Source: CAVYXK01 sp963772445
GTDB lineage: Bacteria; Pseudomonadota; Alphaproteobacteria; Acetobacterales; Acetobacteraceae
Assembly (NCBI GenBank): GCA_963772445.1
Contig: CAVYXK010000001.1
Location: forward strand, 124,001 to 188,000
Length of the DNA: 64,000 bases
Reading direction: 5' to 3'
Shown: positions 44,720 through 53,949 of the stretch, piece after piece
Layout: the number at the start of each line of letters is the position of its first letter
How positions within the stretch are numbered: position 1 is the first letter of the stretch
Translations under genes and position numbers: made by a program
Notes under the pieces: generated by a model
Told to the model about the DNA's origin: nothing
What the model saw: the letters and a program-made list of their open reading frames with translations, nothing else
Database searches by the model: none

Positions 44720-46120
44720 TCAGTAGTGAATCGCCCGCTTATATGCGTCCAGCACCGCCTCGTGCATCGTCTCGCTGATCGTTGGGTGCGGGAAGATGGT
44801 ATGGATCAGCTCCGCCTCGGTGCTCTCCAGCGTGCGGGCGATGGTGTAGCCCTGGATCATCTCGGTCACCTCGGCGCCGACCATATGCGCGCCCAGCAGC
44901 TCGCCCGTGCGGGCATCGAAAACGGTCTTCACCATGCCTTCCGGCTCGCCCATGGCGATCGCCTTGCCGTTGCCGATGAACGGAAAGCGGCCGACCCGCA
45001 CCTCGTGGCCTTCGGCCTTCGCGCGCGCCTCGGTCAGCCCCACCGAGGCGACCTGCGGTCGGCAATAGGTGCAAGCAGGAATGTTGGTTACATCCAACGG
45101 ATGCACATCATTCAGTCCGGCGATTTTCTCGACGCAGACCACGCCCTCGTGGCTCGCCTTATGCGCGAGCCAGGGCGGGCCCACAAGGTCACCGATCGCG
45201 TACACACCGGGTTCCCCCGTCCGGCAATATTCATCGATTAGCACATGCGTGCGATCAACATTCACGCCGCTGCCCTCCAGCCCGAGGTCCTCCACGTTGC
45301 CGACAATGCCGACGGCGGAGATCACGCGATCGACCGTCAGCTTCTGGCTTTTGTCATTCGCCTCGACCGCAACGGTGACGTTGTCGCCGTTCTTCGTCGC
45401 CGCTGCCACTTTGGCGCCGGTGAAGATCTTCATCCCCTGCCGTTCGAACGCCTTGTGCGCAAAGGCACTGACCTCCTCGTCCTCCACCGGCAGGATGCGG
45501 TCCAGCACTTCCACTACGGTAACATCCGCACCCATGTTCCGATAGAAACTGGCGAATTCGATGCCGATCGCGCCGGAGCCGATGACCAGCAGCGACTTCG
45601 GCATCGCCGGCGGCACCATCGCTTCTTTATAGGCCCAGATCAGCTTGCCGTCGGCCTCGATGCCCGGAAGCTGACGCGCGCGCGCCCCCGTGGCCAGCAC
45701 GATGTGCGGCGACGTCAGCGTCGCGACCGGCTTGCCGTCCTTCGCCACGGCCAGCGTCTGTTTGCCGGCAAGCTGCCCGTGCCCATCGACCACGGTGACC
45801 TTGTTCTTGCGCAGCAGATGCGCCACGCCCGAAGAAAGCTGCTTGGCCACCGCGCGCGAACGCTTTACCACCTTGTCCAGCTCGAAGCGCGGGTTGTCGG
45901 CGCTGAACCCATAATCCGACAGATGATGCAGCAGATGGTTGATTTCCGAGGTGCGCAGCAGCGCCTTTGTCGGGATGCAGCCCCAGTTCAGGCAGATACC
46001 ACCCAGGTGCTCGCGCTCAACGACGGCGGTCTTCATGCCAAGCTGCGCCGCGCGGATCGCCGCGACGTAGCCGCCAGGGCCGCCGCCCACCACGATAATG
46101 TCGAAGCTCTGATCGGCCAT
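44720..46120 (-). CDS. lpdA: Dihydrolipoyl dehydrogenase (E3)
   Basis: 466 residues. FAD motif VVGGGPGGYVAAIRAAQLG, redox disulfide GGICLNWGCIPTKAL, NAD motif LLVIGSGAIGIEFASFY, and the C-terminal HTIFPHPTISETMHEA with the active His-Glu pair. It reoxidises the lipoamide of the pyruvate dehydrogenase encoded upstream. Its neighbours on both sides support assignment to the PDH complex rather than to the 2-oxoglutarate enzyme. Confidence 0.96.
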   Translation of the reverse strand: MADQSFDIIVVGGGPGGYVAAIRAAQLGMKTAVVEREHLGGICLNWGCIPTKALLRTSEINHLLHHLSDYGFSADNPRFELDKVVKRSRAVAKQLSSGVAHLLRKNKVTVVDGHGQLAGKQTLAVAKDGKPVATLTSPHIVLATGARARQLPGIEADGKLIWAYKEAMVPPAMPKSLLVIGSGAIGIEFASFYRNMGADVTVVEVLDRILPVEDEEVSAFAHKAFERQGMKIFTGAKVAAATKNGDNVTVAVEANDKSQKLTVDRVISAVGIVGNVEDLGLEGSGVNVDRTHVLIDEYCRTGEPGVYAIGDLVGPPWLAHKASHEGVVCVEKIAGLNDVHPLDVTNIPACTYCRPQVASVGLTEARAKAEGHEVRVGRFPFIGNGKAIAMGEPEGMVKTVFDARTGELLGAHMVGAEVTEMIQGYTIARTLESTEAELIHTIFPHPTISETMHEAVLDAYKRAIHY

Positions 46121-46129
46121 GGCCTGCTC

Positions 46130-46618
46130 CTATTCCTCCGCCAGCGCGGCCATCCCCTTCGCATCCAGCCGTTGCACCGTCCAGTCGGTGACCGGTCGCG
46201 CGCCGATGCGCCGGTAGAAATCGATCGCCGGCTGGTTCCAGTTGAGCACGCTCCATTCCATGAAAAGGCAGTTTTTCGCATGGGCGATCCGCGCCAGACG
46301 GCGAAACAGCGCGAGCCCGATCCCTTGGCCGCGATGCGCCGGTTCGACGAAGATGTCTTCCAGGTACAGCATGGGCTGCGCCGTGAACGTGCTGAACAGG
46401 TAGTACCAGATCGCCACGCCGACCGCGCGGGTTTCGACCTCGGCCAGCATCGCCTCGGCGAGCGGGCGCGGCCCGAACAGTGCCTGTGCGAAATCAGCTT
46501 CGGTCGCGGTCGCGCGGTGGAGCATCCGCTCATACTCGGCCAAGCCACGCACGAGCCGCAGCACGGCAGGCACGTCGGCCGGCATCGGTTCGCGCAGGAT
46601 GAAGTCGGAGGGCTGCAC
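46130..46618 (-). CDS. GNAT-family N-acetyltransferase
   Basis: 162 residues from a GTG at 46618 (MQPSDFILREPMPADVPAVL). The longer open frame upstream only translates a palindromic repeat, so it is rejected. GNAT motifs: YLEDIFVEPAHRGQGIGLALF (acetyl-CoA loop) and NWNQPAIDFYRRIGARP. It resembles the diamine/spermidine acetyltransferase-like group, but the substrate is not identified. It lies 9 bp upstream of lpdA on the same strand. Confidence 0.88.
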   Translation of the reverse strand: MQPSDFILREPMPADVPAVLRLVRGLAEYERMLHRATATEADFAQALFGPRPLAEAMLAEVETRAVGVAIWYYLFSTFTAQPMLYLEDIFVEPAHRGQGIGLALFRRLARIAHAKNCLFMEWSVLNWNQPAIDFYRRIGARPVTDWTVQRLDAKGMAALAEE

Positions 46619-46629
46619 GACGCCTCCTA

Positions 46630-46666
46630 CGTCATGGCCGGGCTTGGCCCGGCCATCCACGTCTTT
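46630..46666 (+). repeat. 37-bp palindromic repeat, left copy
   Basis: It starts CGTCATGGCCGGGC and ends CCACGTCTTT, with an inner GGCCGGGC/GCCCGGCC dyad. It is an exact inverted match of 47012-47048. Read as protein it gives MAGLGPAIHVF, a peptide I recall as a recurrent spurious ORF start in alphaproteobacterial genomes. Confidence 0.9.
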
Positions 46667-46725
46667 TCGAGTCACCTCGAACGCCTAGGGGAATCTGTTA
46701 ATATTGTCTCGCTATAACCTTCAGC

Positions 46726-47013
46726 ATGTGCGGCGGATGGGTGTACATCATGACGAACCGTCCGAATGGAACGTTGTACGTCGGCGTTACTTCCGATCTT
46801 GCACGACGCTACAGCGAACATCGGCAGGGGTTCGGTGCGGATTTTACGAGTTGGTACCGCCTGGCGCATCTCGTCTATGCCGAGCGCCATGAAGATATTG
46901 TCGCTGCAATCCAGCGCGAGAAGAATCTCAAGCACTGGCTGCGTGCCTGGAAGACGCGGCTGATCGTCGCTCAGAACCCGGAATGGCGCGATCTTGGCGC
47001 TGAGCCGCTGTAA
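46726..47013 (+). CDS. Stand-alone GIY-YIG nuclease-domain protein
   Basis: 95 residues. GIY-YIG motif as WVYIMTNRPNGTLYVGVTSD, followed by the catalytic Arg (LARRYSEHR), and the metal-binding Glu in AIQREKNLKHW. Small UPF0213/YhbQ-like proteins of this type are common but of unclear function. It is the only plus-strand gene within the pdhC-lpdA region. It lies between two perfect inverted 37-bp repeats, and its stop overlaps the right one. Confidence 0.9.
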   Translation: MCGGWVYIMTNRPNGTLYVGVTSDLARRYSEHRQGFGADFTSWYRLAHLVYAERHEDIVAAIQREKNLKHWLRAWKTRLIVAQNPEWRDLGAEPL

Positions 47014-47048
47014 AGACGTGGATGGCCGGGCCAAGCCCGGCCATGACG
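47012..47048 (-). repeat. 37-bp palindromic repeat, right copy
   Basis: The reverse complement of 46630-46666 at all 37 positions. The first two bases are shared with the TAA stop of the GIY-YIG gene. The repeat pair and the gene make a 419-bp unit. Confidence 0.9.
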
Positions 47049-47082
47049 GATCGGTGCGCGGCGATGACATAAGTCGCGCCCT

Positions 47083-48396
47083 TCACAACATCAAGCTCAG
47101 CGGGTCCTCGACAACCGACTTGAACGCCGCCAGCCATTCGGCGCCCAGCGCACCATCGACCACGCGGTGATCGACGGATAGCGTGCAAGTCATCATCGTC
47201 GCGACGACCACCTGCCCATCCTTCACCACCGGCCGCTGCTGCCCCGCCGCTACCGCCAGGATCGCCGCTTGCGGCGGATTGATTACCGCAGCGAACTCGG
47301 ACACGCCGTACATCCCCATGTTGGAGATCGAGAAGCCGCCGCCCTGGAATTCCTCCGGCTTCAGCTTGCCAGTTTTCGCGCGCGCGATCAGATCCTTCAT
47401 CTCGTTGCTGATCGCCGCCAGCCCCTTCTGGTCGGCCTTGCGAATGATGGGCGTGATCAACCCGTCGGGGATCGCCACCGCCACGCTGATATCGATATCG
47501 TCGTACAGAATAATATTTTCCTCGGTAAAGCTCGCATTCACCGTCGGTATGCGGCGCAAAGTCACGGCCGCCGCCTTGATCAGCATGTCGTTCACCGACA
47601 GCCGGAACGCTCCGGGCCCCTCCTTCGGCGATTTCGCATTCAGCTCGTTGCGCAGCTTCAAAAGCGCATCGATGTCGATGTCGATCGAAACATAGAAATG
47701 CGGGATAGTCTGCTTCGACTCCGACAGCCGGCGAGCAATCACCTTGCGCATCGTGCTGTTCGGCACCAGCCGGTGCGGCGCGGTGATAACCGGCGCGGGC
47801 GCCGGCGGACGCGCTGCCGGAGCAGCCGTGGGAGCCGGGGCCGCAGCCGGAGCCGGTCGTGCGCCCTTCATAGCCGCCTCGATATCGGCCTTCACGATGC
47901 GCCCGTTCGGTCCGCTGCCTCTCAACCCGCTGAGATCGATACCCGCCTGCTGCGCCATGCGTCGGGCGAGCGGGGAGACGAAAATGCGCTCCGCTGCGGC
48001 TGCGTCCTGCCCATTGCCACGCGCCGGTGCCGCCGGTGCCGGTTGTGGCGCCGCAGGTTTTGGCGCGGCAGCAGGCGCCTGCGACGGAGGCGATGCGCGC
48101 GCCGGCGCCGGCGGCGATGGTGCCGAGGCGGGGGCAGCATCCGGCACTTTCTCACCGGGCTCGACCAGCACGGCGATCGGCGCGTTGACCTTCACGCCCT
48201 CGGTCCCATCGCCGACAAGAATGCGACCGAGCACGCCCTCGTCCACGGCTTCGACTTCCATCGTCGCCTTATCGGTCTCGATCTCGGCGATGACGTCGCC
48301 GGCCTTGATCGGCTCGCCCTCTTTCTTGAGCCAGCGCGCGAGCGTGCCCTCGGTCATCGTCGGAGAGAGCGCCGGCATCAGGATGTTGGTTGCCAT
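47083..48396 (-). CDS. pdhC: Pyruvate dehydrogenase E2 (dihydrolipoyl acetyltransferase)
   Basis: 437 residues: N-terminal lipoyl domain (lipoyl Lys in ETDKATMEVEA, about residue 43), an Ala/Pro linker, the peripheral subunit-binding domain (VSPLARRMAQQAGIDLSGLRG), a second Ala/Pro linker, then the acyltransferase core with the catalytic His in DHRVVDGALGAEWL. It forms the core of the PDH complex. It is 12 bp downstream of pdhB. Confidence 0.96.
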   Translation of the reverse strand: MATNILMPALSPTMTEGTLARWLKKEGEPIKAGDVIAEIETDKATMEVEAVDEGVLGRILVGDGTEGVKVNAPIAVLVEPGEKVPDAAPASAPSPPAPARASPPSQAPAAAPKPAAPQPAPAAPARGNGQDAAAAERIFVSPLARRMAQQAGIDLSGLRGSGPNGRIVKADIEAAMKGARPAPAAAPAPTAAPAARPPAPAPVITAPHRLVPNSTMRKVIARRLSESKQTIPHFYVSIDIDIDALLKLRNELNAKSPKEGPGAFRLSVNDMLIKAAAVTLRRIPTVNASFTEENIILYDDIDISVAVAIPDGLITPIIRKADQKGLAAISNEMKDLIARAKTGKLKPEEFQGGGFSISNMGMYGVSEFAAVINPPQAAILAVAAGQQRPVVKDGQVVVATMMTCTLSVDHRVVDGALGAEWLAAFKSVVEDPLSLML

Positions 48397-48408
48397 CGCT
48401 TCTCTCCG

Positions 48409-49818
48409 TCAGAGTATCTTCTTTACCGCATCCACAACCCATTCCGGCTGCGGCAGGGCGAGCTTCTCCAGCTTGGCGGCATAGGGCAACGGCACATCCA
48501 CGCCGTGCACGCGCACTGGCGGCGCATCCAGCCAGTCGAACGCGCCCTCGATCACCTGCATGGCGATCTCCGCGCCGATGCCGGCAAACGGCCATCCCTC
48601 CTCGACCGAGACGACGCGGTTGGTCTTCTTCACGCTCTCGATGATCGTCGCGGTGTCCAGCGGGCGAAGGCTGCGCAGGTTGATCACCTCCGCCTCGATC
48701 CCCTCAGCGGCGAGCGCCTCGGCCGCCTTCATCGCCACGCCGACCATGATGCTGAATGCAACGATCGTCACTCGGTCCCCCGGCCGCTCGATTTTCGCCT
48801 GCCCGATTGGCAGGATGAACTCCTCGTCGGTCGGGCAGTCGAAGGTGTGGCCGTAGAGGATCTCGTTCTCCAACACGATCACCGGGTTGGGGTCGCGGAT
48901 CGCCGCGCGCAACAGCCCCTTGGCATCTGCCGAGGACCAGGGCGCCACCACCTTCAACCCAGGCACATGCGCGTACCAGCTCGCATAGCACTGGCTGTGC
49001 TGTGCGGCGACGCGCGAGGCCGCCCCGTTCGGTCCGCGGAACACGATCGGGCAGCCCATCTGGCCGCCGGACATGTAGAGCGTCTTGGCCGCCGAGTTGA
49101 TGATCTGGTCCATCGCCTGCATGGCGAAGTTGAACGTCATGTATTCGACGATCGGGCGCAGCCCGTTCAGCGCAGCGCCCACCGACATGCCGGTAAACCC
49201 GTGCTCTGTGATGGGCGTGTCGATGATCCGCTTCGGCCCGAACTCGTCGAGCAGCCCCTGGCTGATCTTGTAGGCGCCCTGGTACTGCGCGACTTCCTCG
49301 CCGATCAGGAACACGGTCGGGTCGCGGCGCAGCTCGGCGGCCATTGCGTCGCGCAGGGCTTCGCGGACGGTGATCGCTTTGGTCGGTCCCCAGTCCTTCT
49401 CCGGCTGCGGTGCCGGCAGCGCTTGTGCCGCCGGTGCGCGCTGCCCGTGTGCGGCACGAGCGGCGATGGCGCCGGCATCCTCCGCGTCCGCGACGGCCTT
49501 GGGCTCGGCCGGTCGTGCCGTCGGCGCCCCTCGTTGGGGGGCGGCCAGCGGTGCCGCGGCTTCCGAGACATCCTCGCCGTTAGACGCCAGCACCGCGATC
49601 GGCGTGTTCACCGCCACACCTTCGGTGCCCTCGTCGACCAGGATGCGGGCGAGCTTGCCCTCATCGACCGCTTCCACCTCCATCGTCGCCTTGTCGGTTT
49701 CGATCTCGGCGATCACGTCGCCGGCGTGCACGTCTTCGCCCTCTTTCTTCAGCCATCGGGCGAGCTTGCCCTCGGTCATGGTGGGCGAAAGCGCGGGCAT
49801 CAGGATCTGCGTCGTCAT
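48409..49818 (-). CDS. pdhB: Pyruvate dehydrogenase E1 beta with N-terminal lipoyl domain
   Basis: 469 residues. The first 80 are a lipoyl domain nearly identical to that of pdhC (MPALSPTMTEGKLARWLKKE; ETDKATMEVEA), then a linker, then the transketolase-like E1-beta (VREALRDAMAAELRRDPTVFLIGEEV, RIIDTPITEHGFTGMSVGAA). The lipoylated E1-beta is typical of alphaproteobacterial PDH. It lies 3 bp after pdhA. Confidence 0.96.
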   Translation of the reverse strand: MTTQILMPALSPTMTEGKLARWLKKEGEDVHAGDVIAEIETDKATMEVEAVDEGKLARILVDEGTEGVAVNTPIAVLASNGEDVSEAAAPLAAPQRGAPTARPAEPKAVADAEDAGAIAARAAHGQRAPAAQALPAPQPEKDWGPTKAITVREALRDAMAAELRRDPTVFLIGEEVAQYQGAYKISQGLLDEFGPKRIIDTPITEHGFTGMSVGAALNGLRPIVEYMTFNFAMQAMDQIINSAAKTLYMSGGQMGCPIVFRGPNGAASRVAAQHSQCYASWYAHVPGLKVVAPWSSADAKGLLRAAIRDPNPVIVLENEILYGHTFDCPTDEEFILPIGQAKIERPGDRVTIVAFSIMVGVAMKAAEALAAEGIEAEVINLRSLRPLDTATIIESVKKTNRVVSVEEGWPFAGIGAEIAMQVIEGAFDWLDAPPVRVHGVDVPLPYAAKLEKLALPQPEWVVDAVKKIL

Positions 49819-49821
49819 CGT

Positions 49822-50834
49822 TCAGCCCTCCAACAGCACGTCGGTCCAGAGCTCGGACGGGTCCGGTTCGGGACTCGATTGTGCGAAGTCGGCGGCTTCC
49901 TGGATGACCGCCTTCACCTCGTCGTCGATGCGCTTGATGGTCGCTTCATCGACGCCAAGGCTCTCCAGCTTGTGCCGTGCGCCCTCGATGCAGTCATGCT
50001 GGGTGCGCATCTGCTGCACTTCTTCGCGCGTGCGGTAACGCGCCGGATCCGACATAGAGTGGCCGCGGTAGCGATAGGTCTTGACCTCCAGCAGATATGG
50101 CCCATTGCCGGCACGGCAGTGCGCGACCGCATGCTCGCCAGCATCTTTCACAGCGAGCACGTCCATGCCATCGACCTGCGAACCGGGGATGCCCCAGGGC
50201 GCGCCGTTCTTCGACAGATCGTGCGAGGCGGAGGCCCGCTCGATGCTGGTGCCCATGCCGTAGCGGTTGTTCTCGATCACATAGACGACCGGCAGCTTCA
50301 TCAGCGCCGCCAGGTTGAAGCTCTCGAACACCTGTCCCTGGCTGGATGCGCCCTCGCCGAAATAGGTCAGGCAGACGCGGTCGTTGCCGCGATACCAATT
50401 GCTGAAGCGCAAGCCCGGTGCCGAGGCTGACCTGCGCGCCGACGATGCCGTGCCCGCCGAAGAAATTGCGCTTCTTGCTGAACATGTGCATCGACCCGCC
50501 CTTGCCGTGCGAATAGCCGGTCGCACGGCCGGTCAGCTCTGCCATCACGCCCTTCGGGTCCATTCCGGTGGCCAGCATGTGGCCGTGATCGCGATAGGAG
50601 GTGATGACCTCGTCGCCCTCGACTGATCGCCATCTGCATGCCGACGACCACGGCCTCCTGGCCGATATAGAGGTGGCAGAACCCGCCGATCAGCCCCATG
50701 CCGTAGAGCTGACCGGCTTTCTCCTCGAAGCGTCGGATCAGCAGCATGTCGTGGTAGGCTTTGAGGAGCTGGTCCTTGTCGATGCCGGCGTCGCGCGACT
50801 TAGCCCGCTTCGCCTTTTCGGCTGCCTGTGCCAT
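49822..50834 (-). CDS. pdhA: Pyruvate dehydrogenase E1 alpha, two frameshifts
   Basis: 336 residues when joined. It starts at 50834 (MAQAAEKAKRAKSRDAG) with KAYHDMLLIRRFEEKAGQLYGMG. One extra base near 50625 follows MQMAIS, and a second near 50425 follows LGTGLAL. The middle frame has GDEVITSYRDHGHMLATG and GGSMHMFSKKRNFFGGHGIV. The last has the ThDP site FGEGASSQGQVFESFNLA and YRYRGHSMSDPARYR with the regulated-loop Ser. All catalytic parts are present, and PDH is normally needed for growth on sugars, so assembly insertions are favoured. First gene of pdhA-pdhB-pdhC. Confidence 0.9.
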
Positions 50835-50921
50835 TCCGCTTCTCCCCTGGGTCCGGGAAAACTTGCCCGGAGGTATCCCCCGACGCCGGTGAGGACAAGG
50901 GCGGCTGCAACCGAAATGCCT

Positions 50922-50964
50922 TATTGTGCAATGCAATAGGGGGGATTAACCGGAATCTGGTTAA
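50922..50964. promoter_or_regulatory. Two inverted repeats upstream of pdhA
   Basis: TATTG-N7-CAATA (50922-50938) and TTAACC-N7-GGTTAA (50946-50964) lie 88-130 bp before the pdhA start. Dyads of this size suit a dimeric regulator, but no regulator gene is nearby and no known consensus was matched. Confidence 0.3.
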
Positions 50965-51696
50965 CTGCTTGTCGCACGCCGCGTGGTGCGCATCTGCGCC
51001 GGCTGCCATTGCGTGGCGGCGCCACAGCCCGCAATCTTCTTCCATCCCGCCGATAGAATTTGCACGGCCGTTGCCAAGCCGCCCGGTCGTCACGCCGTCC
51101 CCGCTCTCCCGCTTGCCCAGCGCCTCCGTGGGGCGCCGAGGTTGGTCTGCGTCATCGCCCAGCCGCATTGGTCGTACAGATCATGGTCCGGATCTCGAGC
51201 GGAAAGGCAAACAGCGGAACCACCTGGTCCCAGGCCCGCCGGCGAGACGGGCGGGTGCACGCTTGCCGCGCTCGCGCGCAGCTACGACGCAGGCAGAATT
51301 GATTCTTGGGAATTATCCGTTCGTATCATACTACGCGGGCGGTGACGATGCCGCCGCCGCGAAACCACCTGACAAGATGGGGCACACGCACGTATTGGAC
51401 TTCCAGACCCTCACCATCGGACGTATGCGCTTGCTAGTGGCGGACATCCGGCTGTTTGCTACAACTGGACCATGGGATGGCTACCTACAGAGTCGTGGTT
51501 GGTACGCCTCGTAGTAATAGCCGCGCGTTTGGATGACACCCGGCCATGCGCGCAATAACCGCCTCCCCGACATCGAGGCGTGCGGGGTGACGCAAACCGC
51601 ATGCCCCCCGAAACCAGTAGCGTTTCTTGGTTCGGTCGAAACAGCGCCGTTTCTCCGTCCCGGCCACCCACCGAGCCGCGCCGAGCCCAGCGGCGG
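50965..51696. other. 730-bp region without a convincing gene
   Basis: Open frames here are short or lack coding character. A short plus-strand stretch near 51260-51300 reads LAALARSYDAGRIDS, weakly like the helix-turn-helix of serine resolvases, so a decayed recombinase is possible. Nothing else is recognised. Confidence 0.4.
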
Positions 51697-52872
51697 TCAG
51701 GCTGCCGCCGGCCTGTCGGTGGTCGTGCGCAGGTTGGGCTCGGGGCGCGTGGTCACCGTCCCCCGCTCCACCCGGTGCACCAGCGCGCCAAGATGCGCCG
51801 GCTTCTCCTGCCGCAGCCAAGGCTCCGCGCCCAGCGCGGCGTGCATGTCGCGATATCCCGCCGCCCGCCGCTCGGCGATCGAGCTACGCGAGAACTCCGC
51901 ATCACTGTTCGGAATCTGATCGGCACCCGGGCGATACACGATATGCACGATGTCCAGCCGCCGCGCCGCCAGCGCCGGATCGTCCGGCACTGCCGATACC
52001 TCGGGAGCCCCCGCCGCCTTCAGCAACCGCACCGCGTGGCGCAGGTTCACCTTTGTCGCCACGGCATCGATATGGTGCGCGGTGCGGCTCGCGTACTGGA
52101 TCTGCTTGGCGCGCCACAGCACCTCGTTCATCGTCTCCGGCGGCGGCCCGGCAGCGTCCCACAGATCGATCAGGAACACGACCATGCGGGGATACCCTGG
52201 TTCGTCGACGACCGCGTCCAGCGGCGTGTTGGAAACGCAACCACCATCCCAGTAAAGCTTCCCGCCCACCAGCGTGGCCGGGAAGCCGGGGGGCAGCGAG
52301 CCGCTGGCGAGCACGTGCTCTGGTCCAATCGTCTGCCGGTGGTTGTCGAAGAACTCCAGATTGCCGGTGGCAAGGTCGGTCGCCCCCAGGCTCAACCGGG
52401 TGGCGCGGCTGTTGATCAGCGAGAAATCCGCGAACCGTCGCAGTGTGAACAGCATGGGCGTGGTGTCGTAGAAGCTCACCGCCTGCGGCGCCGCTCGCGG
52501 GACCAGAAACGGGTTCACCGGCCGCGGGGTGAAGAAGCACGGCTGGCCGAACACCAACGCCTCGGCGTTGCTGGCAACGTTGTGCAGCATCTGCCACGGC
52601 CCCAGAGCCAGTACCATCGGCAGGTCCGGCCAGGAGATCGCCTCCCACAACGCGGTCAGGCGCTCCACCCGATCCTCCGGCCGGGTACCGGCGATGACCG
52701 CGGCGTTGATCGCGCCGATCGAGATGCCGGACACCCAGTCCGGATGGCGGCCATGTTCTGCCAACGCCTGGTAGGCGCCGATATGGTAGGCGCCGAGCGC
52801 CCCGCCCCCCTGCAGCATCAACGCAAAGGTGGGAGTCTCCCCAGCCGTCCTCGACCCCGGTCGCACGCTCAT
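51697..52872 (-). CDS. Patatin-like phospholipase (RssA type)
   Basis: 391 residues from the ATG at 52872. Oxyanion loop LQGGGALGAYHIGAYQAL, nucleophile elbow GISIGAINA (Ser), and the dyad Asp in YWDGGCVSNTPL. It lacks a signal peptide and is presumed cytoplasmic. It hydrolyses acyl esters; bacterial homologues are often linked to polyhydroxybutyrate or membrane-lipid turnover. C-terminal Arg-rich tail (VERGTVTTRPEPNLR). No operon partners. Confidence 0.9.
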   Translation of the reverse strand: MSVRPGSRTAGETPTFALMLQGGGALGAYHIGAYQALAEHGRHPDWVSGISIGAINAAVIAGTRPEDRVERLTALWEAISWPDLPMVLALGPWQMLHNVASNAEALVFGQPCFFTPRPVNPFLVPRAAPQAVSFYDTTPMLFTLRRFADFSLINSRATRLSLGATDLATGNLEFFDNHRQTIGPEHVLASGSLPPGFPATLVGGKLYWDGGCVSNTPLDAVVDEPGYPRMVVFLIDLWDAAGPPPETMNEVLWRAKQIQYASRTAHHIDAVATKVNLRHAVRLLKAAGAPEVSAVPDDPALAARRLDIVHIVYRPGADQIPNSDAEFSRSSIAERRAAGYRDMHAALGAEPWLRQEKPAHLGALVHRVERGTVTTRPEPNLRTTTDRPAAA

Positions 52873-53044
52873 CGCCGTTCCTCCGCTGCAATGCAGCATA
52901 GCATGGCGCAGACGGACCGCCCGAGGCGAGAACTATTTGGCCTACGATGTGAGCTGAAGGCTATGTGGGCCAGCGTGCTCGCCCACTACACAAACAGAAA
53001 CCGCACGGCCGGGGCTCGACTACGAATTACATAAGGCGCGGCGC

Positions 53045-53420
53045 TCAGCGCGCCTTCCACCATCTCGCAAAGCCGATGCCGGCGAGAGAGAAGCCAAGCA
53101 GCGAGAGCGCGGTAAGCTCCGAGATCGCAGATCGGCTCCCGGCCTACGGCCTGCGCGACGAGCGCGGCACCAGCAAGCGGGCACCGCCGACCGCGATGGA
53201 CACCACCCGATCGACCGCCGATGGGCGGAACCCGGCCGCCAGCAGGGGTGCGAACGGAACGCGCTCGCCATTGACGGGCTACCCGCGCGCCCCGGCCGTG
53301 ACCGTGTTCCACCATCACTCGCCCGCCGCCGCGGCCACCCGAGCCCGGTCGTCCGGCGCCAAAGCACTCGCGGCCATGAAGCACTGCAGCAGCCGTTCGA
53401 GATCTGCTAACTATCGATTT
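53045..53420 (-). pseudogene. Gene debris ending in a PEP-CTERM-like tail
   Basis: One minus-strand frame has coding character but is broken by stops. It reads DLERLLQCFMAASALAPDD, stop, then VPFAPLLAAGFRPSAVDRVV and ARLLVPRSSRRP, stop, then ELTALSLLGFSLAGIGFARW plus a basic end and stop at 53045. The last piece looks like a PEP-CTERM membrane anchor (hydrophobic helix followed by Arg/Lys). The parts may come from different genes. No intact product is possible. Confidence 0.4.
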
Positions 53421-53429
53421 ATCCACAGG

Positions 53430-53515
53430 ATCTCCGATGCGATTGAGGTCAAGGCCAGCCATCTGTCTTTGCTCTCGCGTCCCGATACGATCAGGAGGCT
53501 CGTTCTGGAAGCGGT
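53430..53515 (+). pseudogene. Possible alpha/beta-hydrolase C-terminal fragment
   Basis: The stretch ISDAIEVKASHLSLLSRPD followed by TIRRLVLEAV resembles the end of alpha/beta hydrolases, where the catalytic His lies in a [GA]SH-x-x-x-x-S-x-P motif. Nothing upstream in the same frame supports a full enzyme. Confidence 0.4.
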
Positions 53516-53628
53516 GGTGTATTCGAGAAGATGCCCATCAACACTCCGCTCTCGGGGAAAAGCAGAACAGACCGATTACATAACAGAAACTAACCAGTTG
53601 ACATAGTTAACTTTTTGACCGGACACTA

Positions 53629-53949
53629 GTGGGTGAAAATATAAACTTCGTTGCAACCTACAACCAGGTAATCTGGGGCTATGCGGCGATAAAATTCTTC
53701 GTTCAGAGCGATAAGACAATCCTCGATTTCGGTGCTGATGTTTACACTATCTTCTATATTCCGGTCGCCTTCTCGCCGGATTTCAGTTACATAAAACTGC
53801 CACCGAAGCCTGGCGAAAACGGGGTCTGCGCTACGGATCAGGACGCCTACGGCGCTCCCCATTTTGATTTCGACCTGGCCGCCGCAGGAGCCGTCGATTT
53901 GAGCAGCAGTGGCACATTCACCGTTGCGGTCGTACCTGGCGCGGAATAA
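53629..53949 (+). CDS. Orphan ORF, possibly a truncated exported protein
   Basis: 106 residues from a GTG; AT-richer than its surroundings. It reads NFVATYNQVIWGYAAIKFF, then a segment ending GAVDLSSSGTFTVAVVPGAE. The FTVAVVP end recalls the point where PEP-CTERM proteins continue VPEP. The sequence right after it belongs to a zwf fragment on the other strand, so the 3' end is probably a rearrangement junction. Not recognised otherwise. Confidence 0.4.
   Translation: MGENINFVATYNQVIWGYAAIKFFVQSDKTILDFGADVYTIFYIPVAFSPDFSYIKLPPKPGENGVCATDQDAYGAPHFDFDLAAAGAVDLSSSGTFTVAVVPGAE

Noticed and set aside
46630..46666. A short ORF starting MAGLGPAIHVF
   Set aside because: It is the translation of the palindromic repeat; both copies give the same peptide, so it is not a gene.
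47269..50430. A 1053-codon plus-strand open frame opposite the pdh genes
   Set aside because: It mirrors pdhC, pdhB and pdhA, is rich in Arg and His as expected from antisense of GC-rich codons, and matches no family.
50983..51345. Possible serine-recombinase gene in the pdhA upstream region
   Set aside because: Only a short helix-turn-helix-like phrase is seen and no catalytic Ser or Arg motifs; kept only as a note on the gap.
53598..53603. TTGACA as a -35 box for the orphan ORF
   Set aside because: No acceptable -10 hexamer lies 16-18 bp downstream; the region is simply AT-richer.
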